Below the pieces are notes generated by a model. It saw only the letters and a list, made by a program, of their open reading frames with translations, did not search any database and was not told the origin of the DNA. Shown piece after piece: positions 46,201 through 56,929 of a stretch of DNA of 64,000 nucleotides. The DNA is from Magnolia sinica (taxonomy: Eukaryota; Streptophyta; Magnoliopsida; Magnoliales; Magnoliaceae): positions 1,550,001 to 1,614,000 of the forward strand of contig NC_080577.1 in the NCBI RefSeq assembly GCF_029962835.1, read 5' to 3'. Numbering within the stretch: position 1 is the stretch's first letter; each line of letters begins with the position of its first letter. The position numbers and the translations under genes were made by a program.

Positions 46201-47079
46201 TTTCCCTTCAAATTTCATATGGGCCAAAAGCATGGAATCTGAACTTCCCTTTCCATCATTCGCCCCATTTTGACTCCTAACAGAGTTACATGGTTCCTTC
46301 TTCCCCTTCTCTTCAGAACAAACTACATCTAAAAACTCTATCGATTCCACTGTCATCTTTTCTTGTGCAGTGCCACGCAAAACCAAGTTCTCTCCTTCTA
46401 ACTGCAAAACCCTTGCTTCCAATTCCCTACACCGCCTCTTGTAATCCTCCATCTCATTCTCTGCTCTCTGTTTTCCACTCTCCAAATCCCTGTTCTCTAC
46501 TTTGAGTTGAATGAACTTCTCATGAACCTCCTTTTCCTTCTTATTGGTCTCCTTCAAACTAGCAATCATTTCTTCATGCCTCTGTTCCTTTTCACACATG
46601 AGCTTGTGATCTTCTTCCAGACGTGTAATCAGCTCTTTGAGCTTTTGGCACGTTCTCCTGTACTTCTCAAGCTCCTCTTCAATGGCAAGCTTCACAGATT
46701 CCATCTCCCCTAACTTCTTAACAAGCAAAACATACCGTTCTTCTGCCTCTCTTGTACTTTTCTCAAGATCCACTTCTGCTTTCCGATTCCTCTCTTCCAG
46801 CTCCACGCAACGGCTCCTATACGATTCCAACTCCTCCAAACTCTCACGTTTCTCTTGAAACTCGAGCTCCAGTTCCTTCAAATTTCTCTCCATCTCCTCC
46901 TTTTCAGTCACCAGCTTCCCTTCTCGCAATCTCAGCATACTTTCGACCTTCACGAAAACATCCGCCCGGAAAGAGGATTTCAGGAAAGAAATCACATCTG
47001 AGATGCTGCAATCCTTTATCTCCTCAAAATCAATCTCCGGAAACACGTCCAAAACTTCGGATTTCCCAGGCCCTTTCAT
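38073..47079 (-). CDS. Plant coiled-coil nuclear-type protein of unknown function (three coding exons)
   Basis: Exons on the minus strand are 47079-46107, 45167-44096 and 38253-38073, with TGA at 38075-38073. Phases agree and predict 741 residues. Residues about 45-235 are an almost unbroken Glu/Lys/Leu coiled coil. Residues 325-682 are charged and probably disordered, with acidic runs (DDESEEDDN, EDAESDGEDEG), basic clusters resembling nuclear signals (KRKWKK, TKRKHSSK) and VVLIVDSDDE at about 390-399, which fits a SUMO-interaction motif. The C-terminus (FSKDPVLCMRAVCAIYRRQT, then LAEYLMDGDL and YSRQLFEIYQNKED) resembles a conserved block I recall from plant proteins of unknown function. No enzymatic domain is seen. 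Intron 2 (38254-44095) is 5.8 kb and carries a LINE fragment and TRIM-like elements. The exon model is strong; the function is unknown. Confidence 0.85.
38613..38865. mobile_element. Short MITE in the coiled-coil gene intron
   Basis: The left ggcccatttgggtgcac and right gtgcatccaaacagggccct are imperfect inverted repeats. It is about 250 bp with no coding capacity. Confidence 0.5.
38866..40697. other. Intron sequence, probably transposon debris
   Basis: A 122-residue open frame (39448-39816, plus strand) shows no recognised domain. The segment 40100-40697 ends ctgcatca followed by aattagtatcagagc, the usual arrangement of an LTR end and a tRNA-iMet primer site, so at least its right part may be LTR-derived. 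Confidence 0.4.
40698..41104 (+). mobile_element. TRIM-like element: internal segment plus one LTR
   Basis: A 56-bp interior (starting with a TAGTATCAGAGC primer-site-like motif) is followed by a long-form LTR at 40754-41104. This LTR starts tgcaggggcatttt and ends ctgcatca. The left neighbour is unrelated except for about 12 bp. The right side abuts a minus-strand LINE fragment. It is an incomplete fossil. Confidence 0.65.
41105..41740 (-). mobile_element. L1-type LINE fragment, endonuclease region
   Basis: The minus-strand frame gives WNERGLGCLKKK, then WVLTSLYGSYSQNLRAKLWE and WSVPWCIWGDFNVIRFSFEK, as in the apurinic-type endonuclease of plant L1 elements (usually WNVRGLG and GDFN). The parts lie in different frames, so it is decayed. 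It may extend to about 42400 in less recognisable sequence. Confidence 0.7.
41741..43138. other. Intron sequence without a clear element
   Basis: A minus-strand open stretch at 42375-42175 could be LINE first-frame sequence, but no motif proves it. The remainder is AT-rich intron. Confidence 0.35.
43139..43176. repeat. Left copy of a 38-bp direct repeat
   Basis: Attggcagaaacaattcaaa and the following aacaaagccaatgcaaagt recur at 44011-44048 with three differences. The two copies bracket a T-rich/G-run tract plus a complete TRIM-like element. Confidence 0.8.
43186..43249. repeat. T-tract followed by a G-run of more than 20
   Basis: A T-rich stretch of about 40 bases passes directly into an unbroken G-run. 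Runs like this are unstable and are often miscounted in assemblies. Confidence 0.9.
43260..44009 (+). mobile_element. TRIM-like LTR element with a 56-bp interior
   Basis: Two LTRs of 347 bp (43260-43606 and 43663-44009) each start TGCAGG and end CATCA. They enclose only 56 bp, which begins AATTGGTATCAAAGC, a good match to the tRNA-iMet primer site common in plant LTR elements. There is no coding capacity. The equal LTR length suggests a structurally whole miniature element; the LTRs differ slightly, so it is not brand new. It lies in intron 2 of the coiled-coil gene, antisense to it. Confidence 0.75.
44011..44048. repeat. Right copy of the 38-bp direct repeat
   Basis: It begins one base after the second LTR and ends just upstream of the splice donor of exon 2 of the coiled-coil gene. 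Confidence 0.8.
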
Positions 47080-47322
47080 CTTCTCTTCCTCCAGAGAAAC
47101 CCTAGAATTCAGAAACGAAAATCCCTAGTGCGTACATTTTCTGCAAACCCTGACAAAGAAATGGCCTTGAGAGGAGATTAAAACCTAGTTCCGTACAACA
47201 GCATGTGAGGTAAGAGGAGTAATAACAAATAAGTTCAAGGGCATTTACGAAACAGGGAGAAATAGAGAGTGAAGGAGGAGATATTGCAGAGCGAAAAAGC
47301 AAAAAGAAAAAAGAAAAAACCT

Positions 47323-47450
47323 AAGTCGGAATCTCTGTATCTCTCTATATTCGGGCGCTGCGAAGCTGAGATGGACAGCTGCATGCGGCGAGAGAACGTC
47401 TCCGAAAGGAGATGAATGACGCTTTTGGAGGGAGAGAAGGAGAAAACTTT
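47323..47450 (-). other. Possible 5' leader exon of the coiled-coil gene
   Basis: On the minus strand this stretch reads into CCGACTTAG followed by gttttt, a plausible donor. Downstream at about 47100-47160 are acceptor-like ctttgtcag and gaattctag just before the ATG at 47079. This is suggestive only. Confidence 0.25.
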
Positions 47451-48592
47451 TGATACTCTGGCAGACTATGATAGCTGATACGCAGTCACTTGAAATTTGC
47501 ATACGACGCTTGGATTAAGCCGTGAAAATTATGTTAGATAATGTAGTTATATCAAGAACCGAATTTTAAGCTTATTTGATTAATTGAATAACGGATTAAA
47601 AAGAAAAATATCCAACGGTCCTGTTTGCATAGACAAGCCCATGAATCAAAGGCTAGGATTTCAAACAATCCAAACTTAGCGTTGTGGTTTGGAGAGGGTC
47701 GGATTCACAGTCTATTCCATTTCATTTGAGTTAATACGTGCGAAGAGCACAATTTCTGAGTGCCTGCGTATCAGGCGTCATACACAGGCTGAGTATCATA
47801 CAAATCATCGGAGAGACTGTATGAATATCGACCAATACCTGGCCCTTGTAACATTATACTCGGGTTATCATGCATGTCAAGTGGACCCACTTCCAGGGGT
47901 TGTTTGGCAGCGTGGAACGGAGTGTATGTGGGTGCAGTACAAATGCAACAGTAGTTTGGAAACATGGATGAAGAGGTATTTAAAATACATAATATTGTGT
48001 TCTAAAAGCTCTCTCGGTTAGTTTAATTTCCAGCCATTATCATTTTTCCTCTCTCGGTTACTTTAATACCACCAAATGAATTACTCCTATTTACAGCAGT
48101 AGTTAAGTAATTTATTTGAGATAAGTAGGTTTAGCTCAAGATTAATCATAAGTAGCTTTTTAACTTAAAAGTACTTAATCACTTCAACTTAATAAACTAG
48201 AAACCAAAATAAGTTAATTGAGGCATAAGTGGCTTATTTTAGGTAATATGTGATCGAAAGTCCAAACACCCTAGGAGAGTGGCTTGTACACATGGCACAC
48301 TGTGATTTCCGAAAACAATTAAATTATTAGTTACATCACTAAAATTGCATTAATAAAATGATCTAAATAATCCAAACGTTAACCATGTAAATTAATAATT
48401 AAATAGCATTTGTGAGCCGCTCATTTGTGATCCTCAGCTTATGGCCCACCCAAGGCTTGAAATTTAATCATTTTTCTTCAAACTATATATTTCAATAAGT
48501 GTGTTATAATCATCCAGTCAAATATCACATATGTATACTAATTATAAATATTAAAGTTAATTTAATAATTAGATTCAAACGCCGATAAATAT
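47451..48592. other. Intergenic region upstream of the coiled-coil gene
   Basis: No gene is present. A stretch at about 47895-48275 has TGTTTGG/CCAAACA-like ends (ggggttgtttggcagc and gtccaaacaccctagg) and may be a decayed MITE. The rest is AT-rich. Confidence 0.35.
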
Positions 48593-49385
48593 TGTTGGAG
48601 GAAAAAATAGAACAAGTCAAGAGACTCGGCTATGGAATTAACCAACTCTACTGACACTGCTCGAGAATCCGAGGCAACAAGTCCGACTGAAGCAAGTAAA
48701 CTAAACGCCTAAAAGAGAGACTTAGCTCAGATTGCAGGAAATGAATCCTGACCAAGACTTACAAAGTCATGAGCCACAAGGCAGAGTATATAAGATGCAT
48801 AAAGTTAATTAGGTAAACGAGACAGCAACATCCAAAAAGGCTGATTAAGGCTCGAAGCTTAAAAGCCACCTGACCGACCGTAAAACCAACCCATATTTAG
48901 TTCAGTTATAGAGTCGGCTATCGGATTGAGAGAGGATATCGATCACGGATCGGTTCCATTTCATCCGACAGAAAGTAAACAGTTTTATCCTTGTAGTCAG
49001 TCGAGACTCACTCATCACTAGAGTCGGTTAAGACTAAGCCAAGTAAGGAAAGGACGGTATAAATGAAAATACCGTCCTAAAAATCTAGTAAAAGAATCCA
49101 TGATCCCGAATATCTCGGGATCGGATGGAGACAAAAAACGGATTAATACCGAATCTTCGAGATATCAGGAGAAAAATCCCTGCACAATGAGACCCTCTCA
49201 TTCCTATAACTACATGAGACTTTTAAGGTGAAAGGTAGGCAAAAACTACTCCAAACAACCCTCTCACACGATCTTATCCCTGACTTTAGCATCAAATGGT
49301 CCCCGGCTCTAGTCAGGGTCTCCTTTGTCTCCTTCTTGTGCAGGTGATAGGACGGAGGTGGACACGCCAGTTTTTTGTATCAACA
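48593..49385 (+). mobile_element. Solo LTR, probably gypsy
   Basis: The 793-bp block starts tgttggaggaaa and ends ttgtatcaaca. It has the usual gypsy LTR 3' phrasing (ctgactttagcatcaaatgg, gtccccggctc, ttgtgcaggtg). The flanks aatat and gatat agree at four of five bases, fitting an old target duplication. Confidence 0.65.
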
Positions 49386-49938
49386 GATATAATACAAAAT
49401 TTCAATGTACAGATTTTAGTGCATTTTGATTACCAACCAACAAACACAATAGAGGATTGGAAATCACTTTGATTTTTTTTTTTAAAATCTAATGCATTCA
49501 AAATACAAGCTCCCGAACGTGCCTTCTAAAAGAATTGTCGATTTTGTCTTCCATTAATACTTCCTTAACGTACATGTATTAATCTAAACATGGAGTTTAA
49601 TTGATTTGTGCCATTTGATTGTTGCTACTTGCCTTTAAATAGTGTAACATACTTTAAATTTTTATAAATGTATAAGCTAGATGGATAATAGAATTATGAA
49701 GAATAGATAACGTAAATCGACTACACACGGCCTAAATACCTACTATGGTTCCATTTTTATTTTTATTTTTTTAAATGTTGAAAATAAGTTCCTAATTAAT
49801 AAGGTTCTATGTTCAGAGAAGTCTTAGTAACCATCATTAAGCACCCAACAGCTTATTTTGTAAGCAGGGCCTTAATGAAAAGCATCACAAATAGGCTTAT
49901 TCTTTCAACCTTCTAATTTTAAGGCCCTTAAATAGGTT

Positions 49939-50574
49939 TGTTGTGGGTGTTGTAATATATGTCTTAAATCAAGTTCGTTACTAGGTTTGTCGATGCTATC
50001 GACAACCTATTCAATGTCACATTCAATGGCATCGAACAGTTATTAATCCCATCGATATTTTTTGGATTTTATTCAGTTAGTCGCTAGACTAACTGGGCGC
50101 CTTTTCGATATCATCGATAAGTGTTAGATGTTATTGACAAATTCTGAAAAATCATGTTTTAGCTCTCGACAGTGGAGGTATTATTTCGATGCCATCAATA
50201 GTTTCTGCGCAATTTTGCGCAGAATTGCAATTTTGCAGGATTTGTTTCCAATTTTGCTTGGGATACTTCTATATGCTACATATATAGGTGTAAGCGGGAT
50301 TGGGAGGTGATGATAGGGTTTCTAATTCGTATAAGAGTTTCAAATGGTGTAGCAAAGGTGAGATTCGAGGTTGTTCAAATCAGGTGAGCCTTTTCTATTT
50401 ATAATTCTTATTTTTATATTGATCATCTGTTGCTTTGTGCCGTGATTTTTTCCAAAAAAGTTTTTTCACATAAAAATCTCTATGTTCTCTTTGTGTTTGC
50501 TTGGTAGTACTATTAGATTACCATCTTAAAATTATCTTTGTGTACTTCCGCGACCCCACAACAGTGGATAAAAC
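49939..50574 (+). mobile_element. LTR fossil related to the 6.1-kb solo LTR
   Basis: Possible ends are tgttgtggg and cccacaaca. The right third parallels the 6.1-kb LTR: gcaaaggtgagattcgaggt, gctttgtgccgtgattt, aagttttttcacataaa. It too carries TCGAT..ATCGA palindromic phrases in its left half. No target duplication is seen. Confidence 0.55.
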
Positions 50575-50909
50575 TAAACTAGTCTACCATATAGTAAATA
50601 TATAATCGACGTAAGAAAAGAGTGTACAATTCAGAAGGCAGAGCAAGTGATAAGTCCAACCAAGAGATAAGCCTCGAAGCTGACTTCACTGAGTTACCTA
50701 ATGGTAGAGCTAAATAGTAGGAGAGTCGCTTCGCTAAGCTATTCTATAAATACGGATGCATAAACCACAAGGCAATGAACTCGGGCCATAAGCCCCCAAA
50801 GTTTTAAGCTCACTAGATCAACCACAATGGGAATTTCAAAAGGAAATTTGGAGAGAATGCGGCCTCGTACTAAGAATGAAAAGATTTAGAATGATTTTAC
50901 CCCTTGTAC

Positions 50910-51035
50910 TGAGTTGAAACTCTTGAGATGGTGGACTCTCAGGAGTTTCAACTCCCGGTCAAGGGTTTGAGTACTCGTAAGTGGTGAAATTTTACTAGCG
51001 TGAGTGTGTGGGGGTGTGTGTGCGTGTGTATTTTA
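50910..51035 (+). mobile_element. tRNA-derived SINE, second family, copy 2
   Basis: It matches the 20.1-kb copy: gatggtggactctcaggag, tcccggtcaagggtttgag, gtggtgaaattttactagcg, then tgagtgtgtgggggtgtgtg and a T/A-rich tail. Confidence 0.65.
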
Positions 51036-52289
51036 TTTTATTTTTTAATATTTAAAAAAAAGAGATCACACTAACTAAGGCGGGCTCAATGATATTTTTG
51101 GGAGTGAATTCTCATTCAAATAAAGACCCTCCAGCGCATCCAATGAAGATACACATGAATTACAACCGCCCATTACCCTTGTATGCAAGGCAACTGCGAG
51201 CTAAGGAGGGTAAGAGAAAAACCCAAACTTTTTTCCGAGCCTAACAAACCTAATCTGCTCCTTGAAAAACACCTCTTTTTTTTTTCTTTCTTTTTTTTTT
51301 AAATTATACCATAATATTAAATTTTTGTTGGGATTTCAAAACTCACCGGATAGTAGAGTAGAAAAATCTCCAATTCCACTTACCTCCAAAAACCAAAGTT
51401 GCCGGACTCAAAAAAGCAACAATTTGGATATTTAATACACTCATTTACCACCGAATCCAAGGTGTCAACTGGGGGTGTAAATGATTCCAGCTTAAAGTCA
51501 GACAAACAAGTTGTAAATCGTTCATTGCTTGTAAATGATTTACTGATAAATCATTTATAACTTAAACCATCTACCACCGTTCAAACGGTCACTTATGCCA
51601 AAATTGAAGGACGACTAATAAATATATCAAGCCTGGGCTGGACCCTAACATGCCTTATGCGTGGCCCATTGCCACCATTACAAACGCAAACTGTATTTTC
51701 AGCGTCTTGCCATTAGAGTTGATTTCAAGTGGACCGTGTGCATGGGGCCCACCAATCAAGAAATTCTGGTCATTTCAAGTGAAAACTAGTTGATCAGGTC
51801 CACTTACCTTGGAATTTTCGGTGGAAGTGATTACACCTACCGAAAAGAGAATGCCACAGGAAAAATAAGTAAAAAGGAGTTACGATGAAATCAAGGGATT
51901 TTGACTCGGACCTGGACAGACTCATTCTGTCTCGAATGGAGTCGAGATTCGGTGAAGTTGCTTTTTATTCTCTCTCTCTCTGTTTTTCTCTCACTAGGTT
52001 GGACTTCATCGAGACTGAGTCAACCCGGCCAATTCTCCAATCCTTGACTCTACCCCCCCTGCGAGGACCCAACCATCGACTCCGTGTCAAATAACAAGAT
52101 CTGAAAACAACTACACTGTCAACGGACTGGATTTTGAACTGTTTGGGTGTGGCTCATTGAAAATTTTGCATTTGCTTGGCCTAAGCCCGGCCCATTCAAA
52201 AACTTTCATTTACACGGCCCAAACCTGGTACATGGACAGCCTATGATGTTTTTTTTTTTTTTTTTCATTTGAATCACCCGCCGGTAGGG
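51036..52289. other. Intergenic stretch
   Basis: No gene is recognised. A 69-residue open frame at 51885-52094 has no known domain. A T-tract lies at about 52250-52265. Confidence 0.4.
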
Positions 52290-52700
52290 CTCACTTTAAT
52301 GTGTGTTTTGTATATCTACACCGTATATTAATTTTGGCAGCTCATTTTAGGGCATGGACTCAAATTTTAGTTTGGCCACACTATAAAAGACAATGATAAC
52401 TGGGCTCCCACTGTTAAAAACTTTCCAGAGCCCACCACAATGTTTACTTGCCATGGAACTTTTTGATGTGGTCACATGGACCAGAATGAGGAGAAACCAC
52501 GAATATTAGCTCGATCTTATGGTTGATCTTATCGTGGCCTACAGAAAGTTTTTATTTGTGCACATTCAATCACCGCCATTTCTTATGGTTGGCCACATGG
52601 GATTTGGATATCCTTAACTTTCTAAATGAGTTGGAAAAATTAATGGGTGGTGTGGATATACAAAACATACATTAAGGTGGGCCCCAAGGTCATGCCTTCC
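52290..52700. mobile_element. Long-TIR MITE of the dispersed Mutator-like family
   Basis: The left tttgtatatctacaccgt and ggcagctcattttaggg are mirrored by gggtggtgtggatatacaaa, acattaaggtgggcccc on the right. The core phrases cccaccacaatgtttacttg and ggagaaac... gatcttatggttgatctt match the family. Confidence 0.6.
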
Positions 52701-53599
52701 CTGAATCCTAAGTGACTAATAGTCTACAGTCTCTCTCTTTTTCGGTTGAATGTGGATCATTGCTCCCTTTTTATTTTTATTTTCTTTACCACCGTTGTTT
52801 CAAACCTCAGCCTCGTTTCTTATAGTGTCTGCCCTTACCTAATCAAAGGACCATTCAGAGGCTTGTAAAATATTAAGTTGTAATTCGATTATAGGTGTAA
52901 AATGTTTATAACCTATACTATTTGACTTTAAATTGTAATTTGATTACACGTGAATAATTATTTGTGCTTGGATAAATTGTGATATGTTCATAATATGGAA
53001 TAAAATATTCACATATTACAGAATTTAGAATAATTAATCCTTTAAAAACCATTGAATAACATATAAATTTTTTATTTAAAATAGATTACTAGGATAAGTC
53101 CAACTAAATAAAGCTTGTGACCTATCATTGTATTAAACCAATCATTTGATGGGCTGCAGAAGTAGGCTCACTAAAATAGGTTTTTTTTTTTAAAAAAAAT
53201 GATAAGAAGCTTTTGAATATAAATAATTAATTATAGGTGAGGGTTCAAATCCCTTCATTAACTTTACCCGATAAACATAATTGTGGGTGATTGCATATGA
53301 AGGATTAGTCTCACTTCAAAAAAGAGGTGAGGACACCCTGTGTCTTCAATATATATATATATATAAAAACTAATATTAAATTAGCAATTAATCTTCAATC
53401 ATTGAAATAGACATAACTTACCTATACATCAATATAAATAATTAGTCTTTTAATTTACATGCATCAAAAAGTCTGATTAAAAAAAAAAACAAACAGTTTA
53501 AAACCATATTTGCTGGATAGATATAGCCCACACGTAATCAATTTACAATATCATTTGTTTACATGTCATGGACCATCCAATCGATGGCTGAAATTATTG
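52701..53599. other. AT-rich intergenic stretch
   Basis: No gene is present. A B-box-like gagggttcaaatccc near 53238 recalls tRNA-derived sequence, but no A box or tRNA fold was found around it. (TA)n lies at about 53351-53364. Confidence 0.4.
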
Positions 53600-54084
53600 T
53601 ATTGATACCATCAAAAGGAGCCCTGTGGGGCGACATTGATATATGTATCATATCTAAGCCGTCCATCCACTCTGAAAAATAAGTTTAGCGCATGAAATAA
53701 AAAAGGAGGCAGATCCAAGGTTAGATTGGACCACACAGTGGTGATAATGAACTCCACCGTTGAAACTTTTCTATGGCCCACCGAAATTTTTATTTGCCAT
53801 CCAACTTGTTCATAAGGCCACATATATCTAGATGAAGGGCAAAACGAAATATCAGCTTGATCCAAAACTTCTGTGACCCCCGAAGGGTTTCCAGCGACAG
53901 GTGTTCAAACCCCACTGCTTCCTATGCTGTGGTCAGCTTGAGCCTTCGGTATGCCTTATTTTTTGCTTCGTGACCTAAAATGATCTCTCGAAATGGATGG
54001 ACAGAGTGGATGAAACCCATACATCATGATGGGCCCCACAGAGTTCCTGATAGGACCGTCCATCTCGAACTAGTTCCGGTTGGG
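53600..54084. mobile_element. Long-TIR MITE directly upstream of the crooked-neck leader
   Basis: The left gccgtccatccactctg is mirrored by aaatggatggacagagtgga and acatcatgatgggcccc on the right. The core phrases cgttgaaacttttctatggc, gatccaaaacttctgtgac and cactgcttcctatgctgtgg match the family. The right end ggttgggtagtacccaatcc stops about 25 bp before the inferred leader exon. Confidence 0.7.
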
Positions 54085-54109
54085 TAGTACCCAATCCCCG
54101 CCCCGCTGC

Positions 54110-54201
54110 TGCTTTGAAGGGTTTCGTAAATTCTAGGGTTTCAGAGAGACGGAGAGAGACGGGGAGGACGCATTGAGGTCCAGACACTCGCCGGAGGAAA
54201 G
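54110..54201 (+). other. Likely 5' leader exon of the crooked-neck gene
   Basis: The stretch ends GGAGGAAAG followed by gtaagt, a near-perfect donor at 54202. It is rich in gagagacgg and contains the common plant leader motif tctagggttt. Matching acceptors precede the ATG at 54513-54514 (gattttacag) and 54578-54579 (aacccacag). Transcription probably starts near 54100, just downstream of a MITE. Confidence 0.5.
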
Positions 54202-54613
54202 GTAAGTTATTCTCCTTCTTCTTTTTCTTCTTCATTTTTATTTATTATTATTATTTTTTTAACGTTTTGGGTCCTTGCATAGCCGTTGGAAGATCCACAA
54301 CTCTCCCCATATTGAATTTTTTCAAAAATTAGAGCCGTTGTCTGAAATCCCTTTATCTGTAATCTGAAACATGACCCTTTGTCACGTTGCAGATTACAGC
54401 TAAAAGCTGCAATCGGATTACAGTCTGCTATCTGTTTACAAGCAAATACACCCACCCAAACGCCCCATGTAATTGGATTACCTGTAATCGGATTACCATT
54501 TAATGATTTTACAGGCATCCAAACGACCCCTAATTGAAGAGGGAGAGAGAGAGTTGCTTCCCACTAATCCAACCCACAGGCGTCCAAACGACCCCTTGGA
54601 GAGAGAGAGAGAG

Positions 54614-55944
54614 ATGGCGTCATCGAAAGACGCCGACCCCTCGCTAGGGTTCCTGACCAGGAAGGACACGGAGGTGAAGCTCCCGCGCCCAACGCGTGTC
54701 AAGAACAAGACCCCAGCGCCTATCCAGATCACCGCAGAACAAATTCTGCGTGAGGCCCGTGAGCGCCAGGAGTCGGAGATCCGCCCCCCCAAGCAGAAGA
54801 TCACTGATCCCACAGAGCTTGATGACTACCGCCTCCGCAAGCGCAAGGAGTTTGAGGACCTCATCCGCCGTGTCCGGTGGAATACCTCCGTCTGGATCAA
54901 GTATGCCCAATGGGAGGAGTCTCAGAAGGACTTTGCCCGTGCCCGCTCCATCTGGGAGCGTGCCCTCGAAGTCGACTATCGCAATCACACCCTCTGGCTC
55001 AAGTACGCTGAGGTTGAGATGAAGAACCGCTTCATCAACCACGCCCGCAATGTCTGGGACCGTGCCGTCACCCTCCTCCCCCGCGTCGACCAGCTCTGGT
55101 ACAAGTACATACACATGGAGGAGATCCTCGGCAATGTTGCTGGCGCCCGGCAAGTCTTCGAGCGCTGGATGGCGTGGATGCCCGACCAGCAGGGGTGGCT
55201 CTCCTACATAAAGTTCGAGCTCCGGTACAATGAGGTTGAGCGTGCCCGCTCTGTGTTCGAGCGGTTTGTCCAGTGCCACCCTAAGGTTGTTGCCTGGGTC
55301 CGGTATGCCAAGTTTGAAATGAAGAACGGGGAGGTCGGCCGGGCAAGGGCCGTTTATGAGCGTGCTGTTGAGCAGCTGGCAGACGACGAGGAGGCTGAGC
55401 AGCTCTTCGTTGCGTTTGCCGAGTTCGAGGAGCGGTGCAAGGAGACAGAGCGTGCCCGCTGCATCTACAAGTATGCACTCGATCACATACCAAAAGGGCG
55501 GGCAGAGGATCTGTATAGGAAGTTTGTCGCATTCGAAAAGCAGTACGGGGACCGGGAAGGGATTGAGGATGCAATCGTGGGGAAGAGAAGGTTCCAATAT
55601 GAAGAAGAGGTGAGGAAGAATCCTCTCAATTATGATTCATGGTTTGATTATATACGCTTGGAAGAGAGTGTTGGGAACAAAGACAGGATTAGAGAAGTTT
55701 ATGAGAGGGCCATTGCGAATGTCCCGCCTGCTGAGGAGAAGCGGTACTGGCAGCGATACATCTATTTGTGGTGAGTTTTTCAATGGATTTTCACTTCGAA
55801 CATGCTAGAAATTTCATTATGTGCTGCTGCCAGTGGTTAGTAGATTAATTCAGCTTGTTCCTTTCTTGGTCTGTTTAGGATTAATTATGCCTTGCATGAA
55901 GAGCTTGATGCTGATGACATGGAGCGGACAAGAGAAGTTTACAG
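54614..55944 (+). CDS. CRNKL1: Crooked-neck-like splicing factor, 5' part (exons 1 and 2; gene continues past the window)
   Basis: This is the Clf1/crooked-neck family, a scaffold of the NineTeen complex needed for spliceosome activation in the nucleus. Exon 1 is 54614-55770 (TTGTG followed by gtgagt) and exon 2 is 55879-55944 (tgtttag acceptor; TACAG followed by gtactt). A split Trp codon joins them. About 407 of the roughly 700 residues usual for the family are present. [20 protein letters not shown] is followed by the conserved [15 protein letters not shown] and then about eight HAT repeats, each with W..Y...E and A R.(V/I)(W/F/Y)ER signatures. The start at 54614 is preferred over the in-frame ATG at 54503 because the upstream part does not resemble the family and lies in MITE-like sequence that is probably intronic. 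The missing exons are not found up to 64000. The first 0.9 kb of exon 1 is strikingly GC-rich. Confidence 0.88.
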
Positions 55945-56929
55945 GTACTTTATTTTCACCTATTCATAGAGATCTATCATTAATTGCGGATTGAGATTGC
56001 CGTTATCACAATTCTCTTGTTGTCTTCTTTTTTGCCAAGTGAATGAAATCATGGCTTGTGGAAATTAGAAGGCTTCATGCCAAGTTTGAATTTGGGTTTT
56101 TAAACACACACATTGAATGAATGTGCATTGATCTAATTGAAGAGATTCTAAGGAATTTTAGATAGGCAATACTAAGAGAAGTGGGTAATAACCTACTAGA
56201 GTGTTACTTCTATTTTTTTTTGTGCTTTGTTGAATATGGCTAGCTACACAGTGACTAAACTACAAAGTTTTGGACATGGAAGGAAATAATGGCTGTTCTT
56301 TTGTTTCCTTGATAGATTTACAGAGTCATTTAGAACCTTCAGATGGGCCACCCTTTTCTGGGTTGGAGACTTATCTGTTTTTTCAGTGAGTTTTTCTTCT
56401 TCTTCTAATTTTTTACTGGATTTTTAATTTGCTTTTTTAAGGGGGATGGTAACTTTGGCCATGGGTATCATGCAGATGGCAATAGATTGCTGTTTGTAGG
56501 AGATTTTTAGTGCTAATTCCTTTGTTGTATTTTGGCCATTTACTGGACACACTGTTCATAGGATTCAGGTTCGTGATTTTGGCAAACAGGTTTATAGGTT
56601 GGGTTTTAGGGGCTGGTCATGACTCATGAATGGAGTAGTGAGCAATAGGTTTTGGACGGCCTAGGGTTGGGAGTGTTAGGTTCTAGGGCTTTTTGGAGCT
56701 TGGGTTTTGTTAGTGTATCATGTATATTTTGTGGTAGTTCCGCTGCTGTCTCTCTTCCTCGTGGTAGCGATCTACCCATCATTGGTTTGTTGGGGTTGAA
56801 CGACCAGGCCGTCTCCAAAATTATGTAAGCTCGTTCCTCTCTCTTCAAGTTTGTGCATGTGGCCATTCAATTTTTGCTAGTTAATCTTTTGTTACTGTGT
56901 TTACTTTATCGTTTGTAATGGAGGATCAA
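55945..56929 (+). other. Start of crooked-neck intron 2
   Basis: The intron opens with gtactt. No further crooked-neck exon (expected to begin near CLKLIPHKKF in homologues) is found here or later in the window. The sequence is unassigned. Confidence 0.5.

Noticed and set aside
46290-47105. Several plus-strand open frames of 68-117 residues
   Set aside because: They are the complement of the coiled-coil exon; Ser/Pro/Leu-rich products are expected opposite Glu/Lys coding sequence.
53225-53275. Possible tRNA gene (gagggttcaaatccc)
   Set aside because: The B box is present but there is no A box, acceptor stem or anticodon arm around it.
54644-55597. 317-residue open frame on the minus strand under crooked-neck exon 1
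   Set aside because: It is a by-product of very GC-rich third codon positions in the sense frame. The translation is low in complexity with no recognisable domain.
55281-55613. Further antisense and alternative-frame open stretches of 85-97 residues within crooked-neck exon 1
   Set aside because: Shadow frames of the same GC-rich exon; no start context or homology.
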